Part shown: positions 28,084 to 35,870 of the stretch, one piece after another | How the letters are laid out: each line of letters starts with the position of its first letter | Position numbering within the stretch: position 1 is the first letter of the stretch | NCBI GenBank assembly: GCA_003223245.1 | Contig: QHYI01000121.1 | Span: 1-64,000 of the forward strand | DNA from: Acidobacteriota bacterium | GTDB taxonomy: Bacteria > Acidobacteriota > Terriglobia > Acidiferrales > UBA7541 | Direction: 5' to 3' | Length of the DNA: 64,000 bases | Notes under the pieces: generated by a model | The model's input: the letters and a program-made list of their open reading frames with translations, nothing else | The model's database searches: none | What the model was told of the DNA's origin: nothing | Program-made: the position numbers and the translations under genes

Positions 28084-28105
28084 CGCCCCGATCCGATTCG
28101 GGGCG
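28084..28105 (-). promoter_or_regulatory. Perfect inverted repeat in the dNK leader
   Basis: CGCCCCGA and TCGGGGCG are perfect 8-bp arms around TCCGAT. It lies at or just after the transcription start predicted from the -10 box and 10 bp before the ATG. It could be an operator or a 5' stem-loop that sequesters the ribosome-binding region, which otherwise has no evident SD. Confidence 0.5.
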
Positions 28106-28114
28106 ACGCCGCGA

Positions 28115-28123
28115 ATTATAGCA
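28115..28123 (-). promoter_or_regulatory. Extended -10 promoter of the dNK gene
   Basis: On the minus strand the sequence reads TGCTATAAT, a consensus TATAAT with an extended TG motif, which can work without a good -35 box (none is evident 17 bp upstream). The predicted start lies about 7 bp downstream, close to 28108. Confidence 0.6.
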
Positions 28124-28129
28124 AACCTC

Positions 28130-28686
28130 ATGCGCCTTCGTGGTTGTGGACTGGATGTGCATCAGACTGCGCTGGCTTGCTTGTTGATAGTGTTGAAGAA
28201 CGGGCAAGTCCACAAGCAGGTGCGGACCTTCGGCACCGCTACGCGCGAACTGTTGAGCTTGCGCGAATGGCTGCTCTCGCAAGGCTGTACCCATGTGGCC
28301 ATGGAAAATACTGGAGTCGATTGGACCGCTCTGGTGGAGGCGGCCAACGCAGCGGCTCGTGCCAAGGGCACTTATCTGCGCGACAAATTTTCCCGTCTTA
28401 AAGCCCGACGCGGATACAAGCGTGCGGCGGTGGCCCACAAAATCTTGGTGGCCATCGATCACATGTTTTCTCACCAAGTCGTCAGTAGAGACTCTTGAAG
28501 CTAACTTCTTTGAATTCAGCAAGACTTGGTTTGAGACCCAAGTTTTTTCGACTCTGCTACAACGAGCTGGGAGACCTCTACCTGGATAAACTCAACAAAC
28601 ACCGCCTCACGCGAAACCTGGTGCATCGGCTAGCGCGCTTAGGGTATACGGTGACACTCGAGCAAAAAGCGGCGCTGGCGGCGTAA
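28130..28686 (+). mobile_element. IS110-family transposase, internally deleted remnant
   Basis: From the ATG at 28130 the frame gives the IS110 N-terminus (CGLDVHQTALACLLI, QVRTFGTATRELLSLREWL, HVAMENTGVDWTAL). It then jumps directly to the C-terminal Transposase_20 region (AANAAARAKGTYLRDKFSRL, RRGYKRAAVAHKILVAIDHM) and stops at 28498. After about 60 bp the very C-terminus continues in another frame (YNELGDLYLDKLNKHRLTR, LGYTVTLEQKAALAA). The DEDD and Ser catalytic parts are thus mostly gone. It abuts the dNK promoter, and its ATG overlaps the leader region of that gene on the other strand. Confidence 0.8.
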
Positions 28687-29151
28687 TCTGCACATCCGTC
28701 CGCTGAACCCTATTTTCACAGCAGCAGAGTTGCCGTCGTGGCAGGTGCTGCAAGAAGGCGGAACAAACCCGCCGCTACACATTCTGCGCTTTGCCGGGCG
28801 GAGCAGCGGCCGTGAGCCGTTGCGCGCGAGCGATGCTCGGTGAACTATTTCTGTGCTTCCGAGTCCAGGAGGCGTGTCCTTTTGCGTTGCGGGCTGGAAG
28901 ACTCAGCACGGGCCACTTGCCGGGCTCTTAGGACGACGCTTGGAGTGATACGGAATTGGTGCAAAATGAGAAACTCTTTCTCAAAAATAGTCTAGTACTC
29001 GCGTTTCATGAACGTTAAACGGACGGTCTAAGGCGTTGTACTAGCGCAAATGTGACCAGAGGGCCGGTGTTCGCAGCACTTTTCGCCACCAGCGTGGCCT
29101 CATCGCAAGTGGGGCTAGACGTGCAAGACCTACTGGCAAGGTGGGTGGTGA
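28687..29151. other. 465-bp gap; one coding-like scrap
   Basis: Just after the IS110 remnant a plus-strand frame ending at about 28840 reads RPLNPIFTAAELPSWQVL and LHILRFAGRSSG, coding-like but without start or identifiable family. The rest shows nothing recognisable. Confidence 0.3.
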
Positions 29152-29715
29152 ATGCTCCTCGCAACGCTGGTTTTGCTGTGTGCCGTTCCGCAGGCTGACG
29201 ACGCAACGAGAGTTGCCGCTACCAAGCAGCAGACCCTGTTGGCTAAGGTGGCGGACAACAGCTCGAACGATGCGATCGCCGCAGCGGCTTTACCCGCTGC
29301 TCCGGAGTCGAAAGTAAGGCCGGATGCTGAGCCGGTGGCGCTGCGCTCCGCAGCACAGCCTTTTGAGCCGGTGCGGCCATCGCCGCGGCGGCCCAGCGAG
29401 GCGCCTAGGCAGCGGGTGATGTGGTATGGGCTGGCGGTCGTGGGACACGGTGCAGCTGGGTTTGATGCATGGACCACGCGCCTTGCCATTACCAGCGGAA
29501 ACGGGCGGGAAGCGAATCCGTTTATGAAGCCGTTCGCTTATTCCAATGCGATTTATGCAGCCACGCAAGTGAGCCCGGCGTTCATGGATTTTCTGGGGAA
29601 GCGCATGATGGTCAGCCAGAACCCGTGGGTTAGAAAGTTGTGGTGGGTTCCGCAAACTGCGGGAGCGAGCGTGTCGTTCCTGGCCGGCGCGCACAACCTG
29701 GGAGTCGCGCGATAG
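29152..29715 (+). CDS. Conserved hypothetical exported/membrane protein
   Basis: 187 residues. A hydrophobic N-terminus (LLATLVLLCAVPQA) is followed by an Ala/Pro-rich linker to about residue 90 and a conserved-looking C-terminal domain: YGLAVVGHGAAGFDAWTTR, GREANPFMKPFAYSNAIYAA, AFMDFLGKRMM, QTAGASVSFLAGAHNLG. The D-A-W-T-T-R and N-P-F-M motifs recur in small acidobacterial proteins annotated as hypothetical; function unknown. A strong hairpin lies about 90 bp after the stop. Confidence 0.6.
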   Translation: MLLATLVLLCAVPQADDATRVAATKQQTLLAKVADNSSNDAIAAAALPAAPESKVRPDAEPVALRSAAQPFEPVRPSPRRPSEAPRQRVMWYGLAVVGHGAAGFDAWTTRLAITSGNGREANPFMKPFAYSNAIYAATQVSPAFMDFLGKRMMVSQNPWVRKLWWVPQTAGASVSFLAGAHNLGVAR

Positions 29716-29802
29716 AGTTTGCGCTCGAAAAGATTTTGGAGGCGAATAGTCGAAAAAGTTTTCCCTGGGCCCAGCGTTGAGTTCCCTCAACCCCCCAATA
29801 CG

Positions 29803-29833
29803 AAGCGTCCCGGCTCCCCTCGCCGGGACGCTT
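29803..29833 (+). terminator. Strong intrinsic terminator hairpin
   Basis: AAGCGTCCCGGC and GCCGGGACGCTT form a perfect 12-bp stem around a 7-base loop, followed by TGCTTTT. It probably terminates the 29152-29715 gene; it is symmetrical enough to act also for the opposite strand. Confidence 0.75.
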
Positions 29834-30083
29834 TGCTTTTGGAGCAGCTTGGTCGCGTCCGGGTTCTTGCCCAAAAAAACGTTGCACCGGAAACCGAGAA
29901 GCGGACGGCACAATGCCTCGGACCAGGAATATTTCACGTCAGTGCCAGGCAGCACCAGGCAAAATCCCTTGGCAGAGATGAAACACGGGAGAGCTTGTAT
30001 GCTCTCCCCCTCAGCCGTTGCTAAAAGTAGGTTAGAAGTCGATGCGCAAGCAAAGCTGAATCCAGCGGACTTGACCAGAAACG

Positions 30084-33000
30084 CTAAAACGTGAACCGCA
30101 AGCCGAGTTGCAAGTAGCGAGCGGAGGAATTGTGTCCAGAAAGGATGCGGCTCGCGCTGACCACTCCAAAGTTGGCTGGATTGGTGATGTCCATACCGGA
30201 AAGGAGCCCGTTGCTGCTTTCCGGTCCCGGCGTAAGGAAGTTAACGTTATTGAATACGTTGAGGGCGTCGAGCGATATGTCCATCTTTACGCGCTCGGTA
30301 ATCGCGGTCTCCTTGCCCAAGCGCATATCCGCGTTCCAATAGCTGAACCCGTTGAGCACTTTTCCCAGCCCCGTATGGCCTTGCGCGAAATTAGATAGCA
30401 GAATGGGGCCGAAGGAAGTCGAGGCCGTTGCCGGATCGGCGAAGAAATTGATTCCCGTGCCGCAATCGAATTTCACGCCGTTCGGATCGGTGGTGCAGTT
30501 GGCCGGATTGCCGAGAGTCCCGACGCCGTTGGAGCCGGCGACCCCGCGATTGACTCCGGTGCTGACGCCGGCTGTCTCAGGCAATCCAAGGGAATCGCTA
30601 TTCAGGCTGCCATAGTTGCCGCCTCCGCTGTAAACGAAATTTGGCAGCCCACTGGCGATGCTCACGATGGCGGTGGTGTACCACCCAGCGATGATTTTGT
30701 TAACCGCGGCGTTGCTGCTTCCAAGGAGGTGGCCCGCGCCAAAGGGCAGTTCGTAGTCGAACGTCCCATTGAAGATGTGTGTTCGGTTAAACGAGGACGG
30801 CCCATATTCCAGGCTGCGGTTAAACGGGTCGATTCCGGCGACGCCATTCTGATTTATCCCAGGACTATTGCCCAGCGATTTAGAGAAGGTGTAATTCAGA
30901 TCGAACTGCAACCCGTGGGACGTGCGCTTGTGCAAGGTCACAAAGCCGGCATTGTAGTTCGAGACTCCGAAGTCGTTGCGCAGGGTGTTTACCACTTCGG
31001 TTTGGCGGTTACTGAACTGCGGGCCCGGAACCAGACCGAGCCCTTTGAGGAAATCGATAATGAGAAATACGGTGGCAGGATCGGTGTTCGCAAAACTGGT
31101 ACCGAGGCCCAATCCATTCACAAGGAACGAACCGGCCCCGGGGAAGAGTTGGTTATCCCACCACGCCTGGTCCAGCGAACCTTTTCCGGTGCGCACCGCG
31201 TTAGCCGTGGCGTCAAAGGCCTGGGCAAAGGTTTGCCCGCTTTGGGAATCCTTGAAAAAGATATCGGGCGTTTCCAGGTCAGTATCCAAAGGAAGATGCC
31301 GGGCAAACCGGCCGATGTAGCCCACTTCCAGAATCATATCGTGCCCGAGATCGCGCTGAACGGTGAAGTCGGCGGTGTAATTCCGGCCCTCTTTATGGTT
31401 CGGGTCGTTGGTTATCGCCAGAAGCTCAAACCCTGGATTCGGGAAGGAGGGAAGAATAATAGGCGATGTCAGGGGACTAGCAACGGGCAGAGCAATGGTT
31501 CCATCCTGCCCAACTCGGAAGGAGCTGAGCGCAAAATTATTCGAAGCCGGATTGCAACCCGCGGCAGGCGTTCCCGAACCGTTGCACAACGGGAGGGCGG
31601 CCGAAAGGGCCTGAGAGAACCCCACCGACAAATCCGAGGCCAGGAAGTTGCTCACCTGATTGGTGCGGTCGTAGATGATTCCAAAGCCCCCGCGCAGGAC
31701 GGTTTTCCGGTTGCCGAACAACGCTCCAAGCACTCCGTTCGATAGAGAAGGATTCCAAGCCGCCGCGACACGTGGCCCGACATCGCCGAAGTCCGTGCTG
31801 TAAATCTTACCGGACTTGGTCTTCCGCACCGGAATGAAGCCGAAGGTCGGATTAAAGATCTGGCCCATTGCGGCTGCCGTTTGCCGAGATTCGAAATAAC
31901 TCGCCGAGGATATGGGAGCGCCGGTCGCAGGGTCGGACAGAATACTGACCAGCCCGTTTTCCTCGGTCGGTCCGCTTTGCCAACCGTAGTTCAAGCCGTA
32001 AGTCAGGGTCAAGGACGGCGTGATTCGCCAGGTGTCCTGCGCGTAGAATTGCGGCGCTGACGATTTGAAAAACCCAATCAGCAGAGAGTTAGGAGGCAGC
32101 GGGTTCAGGTTGGCGTCGCGGGCGGCGACCAAGGCCGTACTATTCAGCAAGCCTAGCGTGGATGCATAAAGGCTATCGTAGTTCGTGACCAGCGAGGATG
32201 GGATGCAGTTTGTGGCAATGGTTCCGCCGCAGGTGGGCGGCCGATCATCGGCGGAAACCGTCAGCCCATTCCCCACTCCCAAGGTTGACGTGGGAGAAGT
32301 TACCGCAATGAGGCGGTCGTTGTGCTTGATACCGAAAGGCAGCAAGAAGTCGCTGCCTCCGAAAGCCAGGTTGTGCTTACCTTTGGTCCAGAAAAAATCA
32401 TCGCCAAACTGCTTGGCCGGGTTGCCGAAAATCTGGGTCCGTGCCTGATTGATGTCATCGTCGATCGGCGTTTGAGTGATATGAGGGCTGCCGAGGCCGA
32501 TCAAGGCTTGCAAGCCGGCTTCGGAGGTGGCGCTTCCCGGAACGTTGAGCATGGCGGCAGCTCCAGCCGGCGTTTCGGCGGAAACATTATTGTGGGATTG
32601 GATATAACCGAATCGAACGGTGTTCACCATGGTGGGCGATATGGTGTAGTCCAGGACGCCGCCGGCAAAGACGCCAATGGTGGTAAGAGTCTGCACCGAC
32701 TGGAATTTGCCGCCGATCACACTGATGGCGCCGCCGCGATCCTGTTTGTCCTTCAGATACGCATAGCGCCCCATGAAATGCAGCTTCTTGGTGAAGTTGT
32801 GGTCCAAGCGAAAACTGGCGTCATCATCCCGGACCGGCTCAGAAAGGGGCGCGGTGAAGCCGGTGGTGTTCAGCCCGTCACCCGCGGTGGCGTTGTTGCC
32901 CACTTGCGGTAGGAAGCTCCAGAGGGCCTGCACGGTCGGAGATATGCCCAATCCTCGCGGGTCACACGGCAGGTTCTGCGTGGCGCCACAAACTGCGGCT

Positions 33001-34085
33001 GCGCCCAGATTGTATGGTGTTGGCGTGCCGTTGGCATCCGGGAACGTGAGAATCCCAGCTCTCAGTGACGGAGTAGGGATGGTAATCGTTACGGGAAAGT
33101 TGGATTGAAAGATGTGGTTCTCATAGCGCCCAAAGAAAAAGGTCTTGTCCTTCCGGATGGGGCCTCCAATCGCGCCGCCCTGCCGGTTGTCATGGAGCGG
33201 GAGAAGAGGAGTGCTTTGGGATATAACATCGCCTTGACCATTTAATAGCGCGGTATGCCCTTGTTCCCAGGGCCGAGCATTAAAACCGGCCTCCTGATGG
33301 TACCAATACGCGTCCCCATGCAAGGTATTCGATCCAGAGCGGCTCACCAAAGCGACTGCCGCGCCCGGTGAACGTCCGAAGGAAGCCGTGGGATTGGCTA
33401 CGTCAATGCGGAACTCCTGGACACCTTCGACGCTGGTGCTGGCTGCTACTTCTTTGGTTCCCAACTGCCCTCCCGTCGTGTTGTCGGTGATGTCAAACCC
33501 GTCAAGCGTCACCGTGTTCTGGTCGTTGCGCGCTCCAGCGGTATTGCCGGGATCTTGATTAAGTCCTGAGCCAGGCCCAGGTGTGGTGGCAGGTTGCAGT
33601 CCTTGCAGATTCAAGGCGTCGCGTTGCAAAGTGGGCAGCCTATCCAGTTCGCGCGAGGACACGACGTTACCGACTTGCGAGTCGGTGGTCTGTAATTCCA
33701 CTTGCGCGGAGGCCGCGACTTCCACGGTTTCGGTGTTCTGTCCGACTTCCACCTGCACGTTAACGGTGTAACTCTTGTTTACGTCCACCTTCAAGTTGGC
33801 AATCTCCTCTTTCTTGAAGCCCGTAGCCATGACGACGATTTTGTAGGTGCCCGGGACTACCTCAGGAAAAACGTATTGGCCGTTGTTGTTGGTGACCGCC
33901 TGCGCCGTCGCGTTGGTGGCGGTATTGGTCAAACGCACCTCTGCTTTGGCCACCACCGCCCCCGTCTGGTCGGTGACCATCCCTAACACACTTCCTGAGC
34001 TCGCGTTTTGTGCCCAGGCTGGCGCGGACCAAGGAATCGCAACCAGCAAGACAAACGCGATCGCCATGCTCTTAAAGATTTTCAT
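30084..34085 (-). CDS. Large Oar-type TonB-dependent receptor
   Basis: 1333 residues. Signal peptide (KIFKSMAIAFVLLVAIPW, cleavage after APAWAQ), regulatory-like domain (SVLGMVTDQTGAVVAKAEV to YKIVVMATGFKKEEIANLKV), plug region (VELQTTDSQVGNVVSSREL, DGFDITDNTTGGQLG, AAVALVSRSGSNTLHGDAYW) and a long barrel with late FNNVNFLTPG and terminal LGLRFTF. The ATG at 34085 has AAAGGA 4 bp upstream and starts the signal peptide; the 85 codons that could precede it are not family-like. The YVTN propeller and S9 peptidase genes lie upstream on the same strand, a likely functional cluster. Confidence 0.9.
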   Translation of the reverse strand: MKIFKSMAIAFVLLVAIPWSAPAWAQNASSGSVLGMVTDQTGAVVAKAEVRLTNTATNATAQAVTNNNGQYVFPEVVPGTYKIVVMATGFKKEEIANLKVDVNKSYTVNVQVEVGQNTETVEVAASAQVELQTTDSQVGNVVSSRELDRLPTLQRDALNLQGLQPATTPGPGSGLNQDPGNTAGARNDQNTVTLDGFDITDNTTGGQLGTKEVAASTSVEGVQEFRIDVANPTASFGRSPGAAVALVSRSGSNTLHGDAYWYHQEAGFNARPWEQGHTALLNGQGDVISQSTPLLPLHDNRQGGAIGGPIRKDKTFFFGRYENHIFQSNFPVTITIPTPSLRAGILTFPDANGTPTPYNLGAAAVCGATQNLPCDPRGLGISPTVQALWSFLPQVGNNATAGDGLNTTGFTAPLSEPVRDDDASFRLDHNFTKKLHFMGRYAYLKDKQDRGGAISVIGGKFQSVQTLTTIGVFAGGVLDYTISPTMVNTVRFGYIQSHNNVSAETPAGAAAMLNVPGSATSEAGLQALIGLGSPHITQTPIDDDINQARTQIFGNPAKQFGDDFFWTKGKHNLAFGGSDFLLPFGIKHNDRLIAVTSPTSTLGVGNGLTVSADDRPPTCGGTIATNCIPSSLVTNYDSLYASTLGLLNSTALVAARDANLNPLPPNSLLIGFFKSSAPQFYAQDTWRITPSLTLTYGLNYGWQSGPTEENGLVSILSDPATGAPISSASYFESRQTAAAMGQIFNPTFGFIPVRKTKSGKIYSTDFGDVGPRVAAAWNPSLSNGVLGALFGNRKTVLRGGFGIIYDRTNQVSNFLASDLSVGFSQALSAALPLCNGSGTPAAGCNPASNNFALSSFRVGQDGTIALPVASPLTSPIILPSFPNPGFELLAITNDPNHKEGRNYTADFTVQRDLGHDMILEVGYIGRFARHLPLDTDLETPDIFFKDSQSGQTFAQAFDATANAVRTGKGSLDQAWWDNQLFPGAGSFLVNGLGLGTSFANTDPATVFLIIDFLKGLGLVPGPQFSNRQTEVVNTLRNDFGVSNYNAGFVTLHKRTSHGLQFDLNYTFSKSLGNSPGINQNGVAGIDPFNRSLEYGPSSFNRTHIFNGTFDYELPFGAGHLLGSSNAAVNKIIAGWYTTAIVSIASGLPNFVYSGGGNYGSLNSDSLGLPETAGVSTGVNRGVAGSNGVGTLGNPANCTTDPNGVKFDCGTGINFFADPATASTSFGPILLSNFAQGHTGLGKVLNGFSYWNADMRLGKETAITERVKMDISLDALNVFNNVNFLTPGPESSNGLLSGMDITNPANFGVVSASRILSGHNSSARYLQLGLRFTF

Positions 34086-34332
34086 GCTGTCCTTTCCCCT
34101 TACGTGAATTGGCGAAAATGGGATGAAGTTCTGACCGCCGTGCGCCCTGAAACGCAAGACCCGTGGGAAGCGCACGCACCGAGGCACTGCTGCGGTACAG
34201 GCCAAAGAAATTGTCTCCAGAGACACACCCGAATTAGAGACAAGGATGAACTGGCAACCGCGGAGCGACGGTGTTGTTGTGCCACTCGCTTCCCCACTCG
34301 CACGTCCTGTGGCTGTGCCAATACACCGAGTC

Positions 34333-34348
34333 GTTGACAACTGTCAAC
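34333..34348. promoter_or_regulatory. Palindromic TTGACA element upstream of the receptor
   Basis: GTTGACA-AC-TGTCAAC is a perfect 7-bp inverted repeat. On the minus strand it supplies TTGACA (34342-34347) with TATTGG 18 bp further (34318-34323), a possible sigma70 promoter for the receptor with a leader of about 230 bases. The symmetry may instead be an operator. The rest of 34086-34583 shows no gene. Confidence 0.4.
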
Positions 34349-34583
34349 AACTAATTTGCTTTGTCCAAAGGACGGAAACGTTTGTTGGCGACTCCGATAG
34401 AACACGAAAACGTTTGCAGAAAAAGGTCAAGCTGCAAACCTGACAGGCGCCGCGACTTGCGGCGTGGCGGGCATGCAGGAGGTAGCTGTCGCCTGAAACG
34501 GCTGTTTCACCGGACGGTGAAGCGAAAAAGGGGTGGCCGTTTTGCCTGACATCCCCTCGCGCCAAACTTCGCCGCGAACAATC

Positions 34584-35627
34584 CTATTTCCCTACGACGA
34601 CGATCAGGAATGAATCGGGCTTCATTTTGCCGCGGCGTTCTCCCGGAGCCGGCGGATCAAAATCCGCGGCCGGCAGGAAGAGGTTATGGGTCTTCAAATC
34701 CAGGCCCATGGTGCGCGCACTGCGCTTCGTCGGAACATTTTCGACGACCGTGTATTTGTCGGGCGAATCTTCGTGAATGACCGTGAGGATGCCTTCCCCG
34801 CAGGAAGCGAAAAAGTCATCCGTTTCCGGATCAAAGGCGGCGGCATCCGGGCCGTTGCCGATTTCGGGCGTCGCTACAACTTTGCCCGTGTCGGCATTCA
34901 CAACCACAGAAACTTTGTCATCGCAAACGGAGTACAAGCGACGATTCCGCGTGTCCATCGCGAGGCCGGAAGGCGATTTGCACGGCGCCAAAGGCCAGCG
35001 ATGCGTTTCTGTGATCTTCTTGGCGTCGATCTCGATAAGCTCGGAAGTGTCTTCGTTGTTGACGAAAATATTTCCCTTGCCGTCCACGGCGGCGAATTCC
35101 GGCTTGCCGCCAAGCGCGAGGGTGCCGGCGACGGTGCCGTCCGCCGCGTTGATGCCAGTGGTGTTCTTTCCGCGCCCATTAAACGTGAACACGCGCTTGC
35201 TCACTGGGTCGTACACAATCGCGTCAGGATTGGCGTCGGTCTTGACGGTGCCGATGGGCTTTAGCGTTTTCAGGTCGAAGATGGTGACGTCGTTGCCGCG
35301 GCCGTTGCTAGTGAAGCCGCGACCCAGGTCAGTCGCAATGGCGATGCCGTGCACGCCTTGCGTATCGGGAATGTCGCCCACCACCGCGTAGGTGTCCGCG
35401 TCCATTACGACGGTGTGCGTGCCGCGCGAGATGTACACGCGACGCGCGCCGCTGTCTACGTACACGTAATCCCACCCGCCCTCGCCGCCAAGCGGGACGG
35501 TCTTGATCACCTTGTAGCCGGAAGTGCCGGGCGAAGGCGCTGCGAAAAGCGATTGCGGTTCGAAAAAAAAGACCGCTGCCAGGAAAGCGAAGCTGATGAG
35601 TCCGATGAAACCGATTCTTTTGCACAT
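34584..35627 (-). CDS. Exported YVTN/YncE-like beta-propeller protein
   Basis: 347 residues: signal peptide (IGFIGLISFAFLAAVFFF) then about seven blades of the YVTN type, each with a YDP/VD strand and a turn: DYVYVDSGARRVYISRGT, TLKPIGTVKTDANPDAIVYD, RVFTFNGRGKNTTGINA, GNIFVNNEDTSELIEID, RRLYSVCDDKVSVVVNADTG. Such propellers usually bind proteins or ligands at the cell surface. AAAGGA precedes the ATG at 35627. It lies between an S9 peptidase gene (upstream) and a large receptor gene (downstream), all on the minus strand. Confidence 0.85.
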   Translation of the reverse strand: MCKRIGFIGLISFAFLAAVFFFEPQSLFAAPSPGTSGYKVIKTVPLGGEGGWDYVYVDSGARRVYISRGTHTVVMDADTYAVVGDIPDTQGVHGIAIATDLGRGFTSNGRGNDVTIFDLKTLKPIGTVKTDANPDAIVYDPVSKRVFTFNGRGKNTTGINAADGTVAGTLALGGKPEFAAVDGKGNIFVNNEDTSELIEIDAKKITETHRWPLAPCKSPSGLAMDTRNRRLYSVCDDKVSVVVNADTGKVVATPEIGNGPDAAAFDPETDDFFASCGEGILTVIHEDSPDKYTVVENVPTKRSARTMGLDLKTHNLFLPAADFDPPAPGERRGKMKPDSFLIVVVGK

Positions 35628-35870
35628 AATTGGTTTTCCTTTGGGGCTTGGGAGTTTTTGCCGTAGGTTGTGAAGCCAATTACTTCTAAACCGCAGAACC
35701 TAAACGCAACATAAACGCAGGTGGCTTAGAAAATTCTACCTGCTCTGCAACTCATGCGTTCAGAGATCCTTCGGGCATCCTCATCTTGGCTATCTGCCGA
35801 ACCCTTCCGTTGACGCTGAGCTCGCGAATACCGGCCCTGGTCGCGGTTTTGTCGGCTGCGCGTTTCCGCA

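Noticed and set aside
34086-34340. 85-codon N-terminal extension of the large receptor
   Set aside because: No family resemblance, and a good SD and signal peptide mark the ATG at 34085.
34440-34560. Possible riboswitch between the receptor and the propeller gene
   Set aside because: Small hairpins exist (for example TTCACC-GGAC-GGTGAA), but no conserved riboswitch core could be matched.
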